A stretch of 64,000 nt of DNA from Roseimaritima ulvae (GTDB lineage: Bacteria; Planctomycetota; Planctomycetia; Pirellulales; Pirellulaceae): positions 3,763,404-3,827,403 of the forward strand of contig NZ_CP042914.1 in NCBI RefSeq assembly GCF_008065135.1. The letters run 5' to 3'. Of this stretch, positions 10,801-17,151 are shown piece by piece. How positions within the stretch are numbered: the stretch's first letter is position 1; each line of letters starts with the position of its first letter. The translations under genes and the position numbers were made by a program. The notes beneath the pieces are model-generated. The model ran no database searches and was not told the DNA's origin. It saw only the letters and a program-made list of their open reading frames with translations.

Positions 10801-13651
10801 GTACCGCACCGGCGACCGTGTGCGGTTCCGGCCCGACGGCGAAATCGAATTTCTGGGACGCATCGACAACCAAGTGAAAATCAGCGGCCATCGCATCGAA
10901 CCCGATGAAATCGCCGCCGCGATCGGTCAGATCGAACATGTTTGCAATGCGATCGTCGTGCCCTACGCTGTCGAGGCCCAGACGGGACCAAGCCAACGAC
11001 TGGTCGCCTACTACGTCCCCGACGCCATGCCGGGACCCAACGTCAGCGAGATGCGCTCGGCCGTGCGAGCTCGATTGCCCGAGTACATGGTTCCCAGTCA
11101 TTGGATTGCCGTGCCTGAATTCCCGCTGACCGCCAACGGCAAGATCAACCTGGCGGCGCTGCCCGACGTATCCGATCATCGCCCGCAGTTGGAAGTGCAG
11201 TTTATGGCCGCGAGCACCCCCACGCAGCGGCGGTTGGTTGCGATTTGGAGCGAAGTGCTGCAGCTGGAACAGATCGGAATCCGTGATAACTTCTTCGATC
11301 TCGGTGGGGCTTCGCTGCAAGCCGTACAGGCCGCCGAAGCCGCTTGTCAGGCCGGTATCGGGTTGGCGCCCGAACGCATGTTCCAGTATCAAACGATCGA
11401 AGAATTGGCGAATGCGATCGATGACGACAGCGGCTCGTCGTCCGAACCGCTAACGCCGCAACAAGCGGACGCACCGGAGTCGGACGCACCGGAGTCGGGC
11501 GCACGGCAGTCTAATGCACCGGAGTTGGACGCGCCGGACAAGGCAACAGCGGTCACCGCCACGCTGCTGCCGCCCGTTCCCGCCGAGCAGGCCCAGGCGG
11601 CCGAGAAACAAACCGCCGAGCCGCAAACCGCCGGAACCCTGTCGACGAGCAACGCCCGGATGGTGGTGGAAAGCTTGGGCGTGTATTTGCCCCAGCGTCG
11701 TATGACGACCGACGAGGTGGTTAAGGGCTGTGCGAACGGGTTGGATTTCCCGCTGGAGCGGATGTCCGGCATCGAGGCCCGGCAGGTGGCGGGCGAGGAT
11801 GAGTTTTCCATTGACCTAGCGTTGCAGTCGGCTCGTGATTGTCTGCGGCATTCCAAGTTCCGCCCCGCCGATATCGACCTGCTGATCGCTTGCAATATTT
11901 CCCGTTACGACGGACCGAATTTTCAAATATCCTACGAACCCACCACCGCGGCAAAATTGGCTGCCGAACTGGGTATGCCTCAGGCTTGGTCGTTTGATAT
12001 CTGCAATGCCTGTGCGGGATTTTTTACCGCGATGGAAATTGTGCGGACGATGCTACAGGCGGGCGCGGTTCGGCGAGCGATGGTGGTCAGTGGAGAATAC
12101 ATTTCGCACCTCGCCAAAACCGCCCAGCTGGAGATCGATGGGTTTATGGACCCGCGTTTGGCTTGCTTGACCTTGGGGGATGCCGGGGTCGCGACAATTC
12201 TGGAAATGTCCGACAGCGGGGCGGGCTTTGAAGCGCTCGACCTGTATACCGCCGGCAAACACCACGATTTGTGTATCGCAAAAGCCACAAACCAACCGCA
12301 CGGTGGCGCGATCATGACTACCGACGCCGTCCGGGCCTCGGCCGTGACGCTCAAGCACTCCGTCGGTCACGCGCATCGGATCATGAAGCGTTACCACTGG
12401 GAACCGGAAAAAGTTGATAAGCTGATCCCGCACCAAACCTCCACGACCACTCTGGACGGGGCCGTCGAAGAGCTGAACCGCAGCTACGGCCGCACCGTCT
12501 GCGACCGCGATATGACGGTGTACAACGTGATGCAGCGGGGCAACACGGCCAGCACCACGCACTGGCTGGCAGTCATGGATCAAATCCGCCAAGGCCAGAT
12601 CAATAGCGGCGATCACGCGGTGTTTGCGATTAGCGGCTCCGGCCAAACGGTTGGCACCGCACTCTACCAGTTTGACGACTTGCCGCAGCGTTTGCGGGCC
12701 GGCGATCCGCCGAAGGCCGTGGGCAGCGAACCACGAAAGATCGCCTTGGGGTTTGATACGCCCACCGTGCAATTGTTGTTGGCCACCAGCGCCACTCCGG
12801 AATCCGCCGACACGGTGCCAAACGTGGTTGATATGTCGCTGCAGGCGGCCAGCGATGCGCTGCAGCAATCGGGCTGGGACCGCGGCGACGTGGGACTGTT
12901 GCTGCACGCCGGAATCTATCGCAATGAGTACCTGAGCGAACCGGCGGTGGCAGCGATCTTGGCCGGTAAGTTACAGATCAATGAAGACCTGCCCGATCAG
13001 GACCCGCGGCGCACCTTGGCCTTCGATTTGATGGACGGCGGAAGGGGAGCGCTGACCGCCTGCCTGGTGGCGGCTCAGATGATGCAAGCCGGTAACATCG
13101 ATAAAGCGATGATCACCAACAGCGAAGTGGAAAACAACGGCGAAGTGAACGCGCCCCAGCGACGCGGAATCGCGGAAATTGGTTCGGCCATTTTGTTGCA
13201 GCGGGGACAGCCCGGCGTGGGCCTGGGAGCGTCCTGCATGCGACGCTTCGATGAATTCCAACATCTGCTGGAAACCCATACGGTCCTGGACCAGGGCCGC
13301 ACGGTGTTGACCATTCACCAAGACCCCGATGCCCCGCGGCGGCTGATCGAATGCATCGTCGTGACGGTCAATGAGTTCTTGTCGCAGCAAGGGCTGACGA
13401 CGGACGATCTGGCGGTGGTGCTGCCACCCCATCTTGCGTCCGGCTTTGCCGACGACCTGGCCGCCGCCCTACAGACCTCGCCCCAGCGGATGGTCAGCGC
13501 CGACCAGTGCGCGCTCGACCCCTTCACTTCGACGTTGGCCCTGCAGTGGCAGCGGCTAAACGACCAGGGGCTGCCCCCACGCGGTGAACTGGGCCTGATC
13601 ATTGCCGTCGGCGCAGGTGTCGAAGTCGGTTGCACTCTCTATCATTTTTAG
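1853..13651 (+). CDS. Hybrid FAAL-PKS-NRPS megasynthase with tandem C-terminal KASIII-like domains
   Basis: This 3932-residue synthase has the following order, with rough residues. FAAL-type AMP ligase 10-580 (YTSGSTASPRG near 180); ACP 600-670 (Ser624); ketosynthase 682-1105 with intact triad Cys843, His978, His1018; acyltransferase 1195-1530 (GHSMGE, Ser1307; SGFHS around His1408 suggests malonyl); methyltransferase 1620-1960 (ILEIGAGTGG at 1780); ACP (Ser2035); condensation domain 2150-2590 (HHIAAD, His2290/His2291/Asp2295); adenylation domain 2600-3110 (YTSGSTGTPKG near 2764); PCP (Ser3154); a DAPES-repeat linker; KASIII-like 3268-3605 with Cys3387, His3527, Asn3564; and a second KASIII-like fold 3630-3932 with Gly3730 where Cys is expected. 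There is no ketoreductase or thioesterase. Likely product: a fatty acyl chain extended once, C-methylated and joined to one amino acid. The true start may be 1862. The stop lies 15 bases before the monooxygenase start. Confidence 0.95.
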   Translation: MAFMNLPQTTQQAPTLVDLLSLRGSGAAAKDNGYTFLTGEDQPGERLGYAELDRQARRIAARLMAEGRSGQRCLILSAPGPAYLASLFGCLYAGVTAVTAYPPRARRKDERLEAVLHDADAGFALVDAGLFRRKALLCQATKTLGKLDWLDADAMRFSSGASHWARPDLAPDDIAILQYTSGSTASPRGVQLTHRNLLHNLEVIFDAFDFGPAEQIGVCWLPPYHDMGLIGGLLQPMYSGLSTSVMSPASFIQRPFRWLRAISEFRGNISGGPNFAYDLCVEHVTDEQLRSLDLSCWTLAFNGAEPIVPETLERFVEKFAPCGFRAEAFVPCYGLAESTLLVSGGPRRVPPRTQVFEGGRRTVSSGRVSHLQTVRIVDVKTGTVCAPGEEGEIWISSDSVSSGYWNRPEETRQTFAGRLPNDARAYLRSGDLGRIEDDHLYVTGRLKDLIVLRGRNLHPHELEATADRCHPQLVVHGAAAFTVQRPSDQTLCLAVVLELKRATDPQQYEAIVAAVRSQVASEFDLQVEAVDLVRSGVLPRTSSGKPRRRQTCEKFETGELSPLFAWRADAMVAAPSAPADEPGPANMPQSQIQRWLAERIAKQVSIPIERVNIESPFAEFGLDSVSAVMIAGELEERLGRKLPATLFYDAPNIREVARMLGDDDLPLPSAGTTDFPSDRLANQVAVVGVACRLPGCDTPDAFWQLIREGRTSVGDTPPGRRAAISSRITTTRAGWLTDVDRFDAALFGIAPSEAQWIDPQHRLLLETCWQAIENAGCDPKGLADRNVGVFVGISNDDYGKAIVASGIPPRAYSVTGNAASMAAHRVSYHLNLHGPSLSIDTACSSSLVAVHQARRSLQAGDCDAALVAGVNLILRPDVSEGLSDAGMLAVDGLCKSFDARANGYVRGEGCVVMMLKRVADARRDGDPILAVLTGSAVNQDGRTNGITAPNGTSQKRLIASALRDADLQPQDVTLIEAHGTGTILGDPIEFQALRDAYDADSADLPPCVIGSVKANIGHLESAAGLASLLKAVLAVQHAELPPLAHFREPNPHLALEGSRFQLPTAAAPWTAVRPVAAVSSFGFGGTNAHVLVAGTPASAASGSPQPAAQTQLLALSAHSEAAVRELAAGVGRTLASVDRPLADFAASANRSRTSLAHRVAVVANDRSSMAEGLQAFFAGKPAADVFHGVASPGGAPKVAFLYSGQGGQYVGMGRGLYQASSQFRSWVQRSEQLLRDEFDDGVKDFLLGSLREKGRSAEGKQCAEGKCEHDPRLRRPCSQTALFVLQVGLADVLAEAGVKPQVVLGHSMGEYAAACLAGVIQREDGLRLTAARAHQIDALQTPGAMAIVFARQEDIQSLIAASPISFAAINGPEQAVLSGEAGAMDVFLSRLTDAGINHRRLPVASGFHSSLLDPILHGLRRTVESFELQTPQIEFISTLTATPVSEELRTAEYWMRHTRQPVQFAKGLQALHSSQCQILVELGPHPTLCSLAALNPGSSGAPVATLQRGTEDRLALQRTLAQLYVGGVDLDWRAIAGTIHGTAGRPVGLPTYPFQRRRFWLEGLDAAPPRDPASQPSSETREQATARAPEQAAGEEVAEPQQQERDELQNYVERFDQVEQLVGRYFASSLVALGWRPEPGHSTTIDDLARQLNVTPVYQKMLRRIVEVCAAQGMLRHDDGRWTVLRSLSDDAASSEALAQRIISACPPSELEIRIARRCAASLDKVLTGEIEPLEVLMPSGRFDELEALYGQSPIARQANRLVAEQIVATARLHDRPLRILEIGAGTGGTTVAILQRLRAEGLACEYHFTDTSPVFTTHAKDRLQSRFAEIQYGLLDIERSPAEQNWTPHSFDLVLAANVLHATRSLQQSLHNTRDLLAQGGQLVLLESTDQRSLLDLIFGMTPGWWRFEDTDLRPTHPLLIASQWERLLLDCGFENLTQRPAHPVDHEQLACQTVMVAAMPISNESLPLNEPAADDSAVAETLSPSAMRLRQTPAAQRPAVLEQMLAERLATILGLETAELDVEQPVNNLGVDSLMAIQLKNRVESELGLNIPMVAFLQGHSVRQLMEKVLEQLDATMPAEVRLGAGSPAATPSAESSQVDSSHAVGDAADSASAAATRVIRSTASEIVPQVRLQVESQAPQATTEDGLTVLGPLSVGQQSLWTIHQLAPDSPAYNFAFLARAVPAPDIRGGRVYLAIDRLQSAVNELLELHPELRTYYRMWGTRPMRVNAAHLELPVEERDCADWSTERLLAMVREEADKPFDLHHGPVIRFLLLRHDEGDMLCIVLHHIAADLWSMDMLVQQLSRLYVSPGSVPAADNPVGYNHYVQWEQGLAESEEGDRLWQFWKAKLEAAPRILQLPTSHPRPAQQTYNGRAHGWSLTPELTQSLRSLAGREKTTLFTTMLSAYQGFLSRICGQQDLLVGTVVANRARSEWEQEVGYFLNQLVVRSQMQDSTTFRDLLSHTRNEMLEALEHHQMPFADLVSRLGIERDPSRPPLVQTMFIWDKPRHLRDSKFGGGGNDFAALRLEPLLMEQRGAPVDLTLIVFELEDRLSLAFRYNTDLFTPAAIEALADGFSACLTSLIRQPDQPIIEAPLLSRAGYQQQIVQWNDTHRPYEPTTSLDLFERLVATQGDAPAIATTSATHSYAELDDQANRIADKLAVAGVNKGDFVGISLPRGMQAVASILAVWKRGAAYLPLDPDYPDARLQFMVDDAAPTAILSHDEHRFQVPTISPDVDPDAEVQPRVASHRSLQTDDPAYMIYTSGSTGTPKGTVMRHRGLCNLALSQIEVLHTRSEDRILQFASLNFDASVFEIVMALNTGATLCIPDLRSDQPTSSVIVEQIRSLEVTVAVLPPSILSTHRGDDLPALRMVVSAGEACTPSCIRNWAHGRTFFNGYGPTEATVWSTIYQAHDDSPPPIGRPIPNSKAYVLDANQQPLPIGVPGELCVASPGLSLGYHARAELTAEKFIPNPFSSDEDATLYRTGDRVRFRPDGEIEFLGRIDNQVKISGHRIEPDEIAAAIGQIEHVCNAIVVPYAVEAQTGPSQRLVAYYVPDAMPGPNVSEMRSAVRARLPEYMVPSHWIAVPEFPLTANGKINLAALPDVSDHRPQLEVQFMAASTPTQRRLVAIWSEVLQLEQIGIRDNFFDLGGASLQAVQAAEAACQAGIGLAPERMFQYQTIEELANAIDDDSGSSSEPLTPQQADAPESDAPESGARQSNAPELDAPDKATAVTATLLPPVPAEQAQAAEKQTAEPQTAGTLSTSNARMVVESLGVYLPQRRMTTDEVVKGCANGLDFPLERMSGIEARQVAGEDEFSIDLALQSARDCLRHSKFRPADIDLLIACNISRYDGPNFQISYEPTTAAKLAAELGMPQAWSFDICNACAGFFTAMEIVRTMLQAGAVRRAMVVSGEYISHLAKTAQLEIDGFMDPRLACLTLGDAGVATILEMSDSGAGFEALDLYTAGKHHDLCIAKATNQPHGGAIMTTDAVRASAVTLKHSVGHAHRIMKRYHWEPEKVDKLIPHQTSTTTLDGAVEELNRSYGRTVCDRDMTVYNVMQRGNTASTTHWLAVMDQIRQGQINSGDHAVFAISGSGQTVGTALYQFDDLPQRLRAGDPPKAVGSEPRKIALGFDTPTVQLLLATSATPESADTVPNVVDMSLQAASDALQQSGWDRGDVGLLLHAGIYRNEYLSEPAVAAILAGKLQINEDLPDQDPRRTLAFDLMDGGRGALTACLVAAQMMQAGNIDKAMITNSEVENNGEVNAPQRRGIAEIGSAILLQRGQPGVGLGASCMRRFDEFQHLLETHTVLDQGRTVLTIHQDPDAPRRLIECIVVTVNEFLSQQGLTTDDLAVVLPPHLASGFADDLAAALQTSPQRMVSADQCALDPFTSTLALQWQRLNDQGLPPRGELGLIIAVGAGVEVGCTLYHF

Positions 13652-13666
13652 ACGGAAAGTTTCTGT

Positions 13667-14917
13667 ATGTCCTTGCCAACAACTGACCAGGGCCCGTTCC
13701 AAGTGGTGACCGGCGCAACCGGACGGACGTCCCTCTGGCCCACCCGACGACCGATTCCCAGTGGCTGGAGCCCGACGGAAATTTTCGGTACCCGGGACCA
13801 GTGTCTGGCGGCCATTGCGCGGATGGACGATTCGGGTACTCCGTCGAAACCGATCGATTTCTCGTTGATGTTTTTTGGCGATCAGGAAACGGATCCCTCG
13901 GGCGATAAATATCGCCTGCTGTTTGAAGCCGCCAAGTTTGCCGACCAATCCGGATTTTCTGCGGTTTGGTTGCCCGAACGGCATTTCACCAAATTCGGTT
14001 GCCTGTATCCCAGCGCGTCGGTGTTGCATGCGGCACTGGCGCGAGAGACGCGGCGAATTGGTCTTCGAGCCGGCAGCGTGGTGTTGCCGCTGCATCATCC
14101 GGTGCGGGTCGCCGAGGAATGGGCCGTGGTCGACAACCTGTCCAATGGACGCGTAGAACTGGCCTTTGCATCGGGGTGGCATCCCAATGACTTTGCCCTG
14201 GCACCCGATGCTTACGAAGACCGCTACGATCGCATGTACCAAGGCATCGAACAGGTCCGCACTTTGTGGCGCGGCGAAACGCTGACGTTGAAAAACGGCA
14301 GCGGACAAGACGTCGATGTGCGGACGTATCCCGCACCGTTGCAATCCGACCTGAAAATGTGGCTGACGATCGCCGGCAGTCAGCAGACGTTTATCAAAGC
14401 CGGAGAATTGGGGCTGGATGTGTTGACGCACTTGTTCAGTCAAGACGTCGACCAATTGGCTGAAAACATCCGTCTGTACCGCAAGACACGTCAGCAACAC
14501 GGTTGGCCCGCCAATACCGGACGGGTCTCCGTGGCTCTGCACACCTTTGTGGCACCGACCCTGGAAGAAGTCCATCGGCACGCCAAGCAACCGTATTGCG
14601 ACTACTTGCGCGCCAATCTCGGGTTGCTGAAGAACCTAGCGCTCAGCCGCGGCCGCCAGATGGACCTGGACGCGCTGTCGCCGGAGGAATTGGACGACAT
14701 GTTGCAATGGGCCTTCGACAAATTTGTGGGCGGGCGATCCCTGATGGGGACGCCGGAATCCTGCGGCAGGCTGGCCGATGAATTGGCTCGCATCGGCGTC
14801 ACTGAAGTGGCCTGCCTAATGGACTTCGGTCCCGATCCTGAAGTCATCCTGACCCACATGTCGGAGCTGGCCAAGGTGGTTTCACCTCGGCGTGCGGACA
14901 GCTCAGCCGACCTTTGA
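13667..14917 (+). CDS. Luciferase-like flavin monooxygenase of natural-product clusters
   Basis: The 416-residue protein has the bacterial luciferase-like TIM-barrel pattern: FSLMFFGDQE near the first strand, then VWLPERHF, RAGSVVLPLHHPVRVAEEWAVVDNL and ASGWHPNDFAL. This variant matches the family usually found within or beside NRPS/PKS genes (LLM domain associated with natural product biosynthesis). It likely uses reduced flavin and oxygen to hydroxylate a carrier-bound or released intermediate. It starts 15 bases after the megasynthase stop on the same strand, so the two are almost certainly cotranscribed. Its 3' end overlaps the convergent ferritin-like gene by 15 bases. The site of oxidation is unknown. 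Confidence 0.88.
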   Translation: MSLPTTDQGPFQVVTGATGRTSLWPTRRPIPSGWSPTEIFGTRDQCLAAIARMDDSGTPSKPIDFSLMFFGDQETDPSGDKYRLLFEAAKFADQSGFSAVWLPERHFTKFGCLYPSASVLHAALARETRRIGLRAGSVVLPLHHPVRVAEEWAVVDNLSNGRVELAFASGWHPNDFALAPDAYEDRYDRMYQGIEQVRTLWRGETLTLKNGSGQDVDVRTYPAPLQSDLKMWLTIAGSQQTFIKAGELGLDVLTHLFSQDVDQLAENIRLYRKTRQQHGWPANTGRVSVALHTFVAPTLEEVHRHAKQPYCDYLRANLGLLKNLALSRGRQMDLDALSPEELDDMLQWAFDKFVGGRSLMGTPESCGRLADELARIGVTEVACLMDFGPDPEVILTHMSELAKVVSPRRADSSADL

Positions 14918-15358
14918 GTCAGACGTTAGTCCGCTCTGCGTTGCCGGGGTGTCGCGGAGCAATTTGGTGTATTCATCCACACCGTCCTGCTCTTCTTTCA
15001 GGATGTCTTCGAGGAACACCACCAAGGCACGGTTGCCTTCGGCCAATTCAATGGCTTTGGTGTACATCTCCACGGCTTTGGCTTCAAACGCCAAGCTGAA
15101 TTCCAGCACTTCTTTCAGGTCTCGCGACTGTTTGATCTCGTTGCGAGTCGCGACCGGGACGCCGCCGAGTGCCACGATTTTGTCGCCGACCAGTTGAGCG
15201 TGTCCAAATGATTCCTTGGCATCGCCCAGGAAGTGGTCCGCGTAGACTTCTCGCCAGATGCCTTCGATGATGAAGCCGGCCTGGGAATACTGAGCGACAC
15301 CGGTCCACTCGTGTTTTAGAATTTCGTTCAGCTGGTCAATGATAGGTTGGTTATCCAT
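14903..15358 (-). CDS. Bacterioferritin-like/ferritin-like protein with atypical diiron ligands
   Basis: The 151-residue all-helical protein aligns by eye with bacterioferritin: HEWTGVAQY in helix A (Glu17), a His in SFGHAQ of helix B (His53), FEAKAVEMY in helix C, and KEEQDGVDEY in helix D. Two ligands usually conserved in bacterioferritin look altered. The Glu three residues before His53 is Ser50 (a Glu sits at 49 instead), and the His of the helix D ExxH motif is Gly. The family stores or detoxifies iron; this member may have a modified or non-ferroxidase centre. It is convergent with the monooxygenase, with a 15-base overlap, and divergent from hflX. Confidence 0.85.
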   Translation of the reverse strand: MDNQPIIDQLNEILKHEWTGVAQYSQAGFIIEGIWREVYADHFLGDAKESFGHAQLVGDKIVALGGVPVATRNEIKQSRDLKEVLEFSLAFEAKAVEMYTKAIELAEGNRALVVFLEDILKEEQDGVDEYTKLLRDTPATQSGLTSDSKVG

Positions 15359-15634
15359 CTCAATATTTCCTTAAGGGGGAAGGTGGATCGTGAAGTCGAA
15401 GAAAGAGGCTCTGTGGGTCATCTTAACGGTTGGGAGCCGGATCGACGAGGCTGGATGCTAATCAATGTGGCGGCAGAAAAATCCAGTGGATTGGTCGGAA
15501 ATCGACAGGTTTGGTCGAAAAACGACGTGAACCTTGGTCGCTTTCCGACCGTCCGGTTAGGCAGCCCCTTTGGTGGCGGAATTGACAATCCGCCGGGGTT
15601 TGCTGCTTCCACCGGGTTTCCCTAACAGGCTATA
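15359..15634. promoter_or_regulatory. Divergent intergenic region between ferritin-like gene and hflX
   Basis: These 276 bases hold the promoters of both flanking genes. A perfect TATAAT is at 15631-15636 on the plus strand. It overlaps the first possible ATG of hflX (15635), and no good -35 is visible at 16-18 bases upstream. AAGGGGGA directly downstream on the plus strand is not a ribosome site for hflX. No gene or repeat is seen. Confidence 0.45.
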
Positions 15635-17035
15635 ATGAAGGTAAACCAACCAATCTTCTCTTGCGGAGGCCCCCGCCCCATCGTGCTAGACGAAACCAGT
15701 CTCACTCGTGTTGAAAATGAACGCAGTATTCTCGCACGTTTGATCCAGCCGGAGCAAACGGTCGATGGGGACCCCTTGGGCGAATTGGAGGGGCTGGCGA
15801 CAACGGCTGGTACCGATGTCGTCGGGCAAATCATCCAACGGCGAACTCGTCCGGATCAAAAAACGTTTTTTGGTAAAGGCAAGGTCGAAGAACTGTTGGA
15901 CCTGGTCAAGCAACGCGATGCCGACCTGGTGATCGTGGACAACGACCTCTCCCCCGCTCAGGTACGCAACTTGGAAAAAGCGATCGATACCAAAGTCATC
16001 GATCGTACCGAATTGATCCTGGACATCTTCGCCGCCGGTGCCCGTACCTACGAAGCCCGCTTGGCCGTTGAACTGGCCCAACTGGAATACTCCCTGCCGC
16101 GGTTGAAACGGATGTGGACGCACCTGTCGCGACAATCGATGGGCGTGGGCATGCGTGGTCCGGGGGAAAAGCAACTGGAAGTCGACCGTCGACTGGCTCT
16201 GAAACGGATCCATGATCTGAAGACCGAATTGAAGAAGGTCGAACGACGGCGCGAACGCCAGGTGGCCGCGCGGCAGGATACGGCCACCGTGTCCCTGGTG
16301 GGTTACACCAACGCCGGCAAAAGCACTCTGATGAACGCTCTGACCGATGCCGAAGTGCTGGCCGCCGACAAACTGTTTGCGACGCTCGATACCCGGACCC
16401 GGCGGTGGCATATCAACCATTGGGGGTCGGTCCTGCTCAGCGACACGGTGGGGTTCATTCGCGATCTGCCTCATGGTCTGGTGGCTAGCTTTAAAGCCAC
16501 TCTCGAAGAAACCAGCCAAGCCGATTTGTTGTTGCATGTGGCCGACGCCAGTAACCCGCAGGTGCTGGAGCAGATCACGGCGGTCTACAAAGTGCTCGAA
16601 GAACTGGGCATCGAGCAGAAAGATGCGCTGTTGGTGCTGAACAAGGTGGATCAAGTGGATTCACCAGAGAGCCTGCAACGAGTGCAGGAACGCTACCCCA
16701 ATGCGATCGTCGTCAGTGCCAAAACCGGCAAAGGGTTCGCGGATTTAAGAGAAGCCGTCGGCCACGCGTTGGGCAGCGAATTCCTGGATCTGGAAGTTGA
16801 GGTGGATCCGAGTAACGGCAAGCTGTTGGCGCACTTGGCCGCTCACGGAGAAGTCCTGTCGCGCGTGATCGAAGACGATCGGATTACGGTCCACGTGCGG
16901 ATGCCCGCGCGATCGATGGGCGAAGTGAAACGCTCGGCGCTGAACATTCGCGACGTCAGCACGCCCACGATCGACCTGGAAGGAAACACGCCCGCCACCC
17001 CAAGTCGTGATGCCGACTCCAGCGACGTGGCCTAG
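15635..17035 (+). CDS. hflX: GTPase HflX
   Basis: The 466-residue protein has the HflX N-terminal nucleotide-binding domain (RTRPDQKTFFGKGK region, residues 65-80; ARTYEARLAVELAQLEY), the glycine-rich segment MGVGMRGPGEKQLE, and the G domain beginning at GYTNAGKST near residue 224, with DTVGFIRDLP (G3) and NKVD (G4). HflX binds 50S/70S ribosomes and rescues or splits stalled ribosomes under stress. The start is uncertain: the ATG at 15635 lies inside a TATAAT. If that hexamer is the promoter, translation would begin at the in-frame GTG at 15683, which follows a GGAGG at 15665-15669 by 13 bases. The last 20 or so residues are low complexity. Confidence 0.95.
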   Translation: MKVNQPIFSCGGPRPIVLDETSLTRVENERSILARLIQPEQTVDGDPLGELEGLATTAGTDVVGQIIQRRTRPDQKTFFGKGKVEELLDLVKQRDADLVIVDNDLSPAQVRNLEKAIDTKVIDRTELILDIFAAGARTYEARLAVELAQLEYSLPRLKRMWTHLSRQSMGVGMRGPGEKQLEVDRRLALKRIHDLKTELKKVERRRERQVAARQDTATVSLVGYTNAGKSTLMNALTDAEVLAADKLFATLDTRTRRWHINHWGSVLLSDTVGFIRDLPHGLVASFKATLEETSQADLLLHVADASNPQVLEQITAVYKVLEELGIEQKDALLVLNKVDQVDSPESLQRVQERYPNAIVVSAKTGKGFADLREAVGHALGSEFLDLEVEVDPSNGKLLAHLAAHGEVLSRVIEDDRITVHVRMPARSMGEVKRSALNIRDVSTPTIDLEGNTPATPSRDADSSDVA

Positions 17036-17151
17036 TACGCTTGCCTGCCGGATTCGCTTTCGCATTAAGAACACGATGGGGACAGCGGTTGCGTCGTGTC
17101 CCGAATCGATACGGCTGTCTTGCCAAAACCATCTTTGCCCGGCGACCGAGA

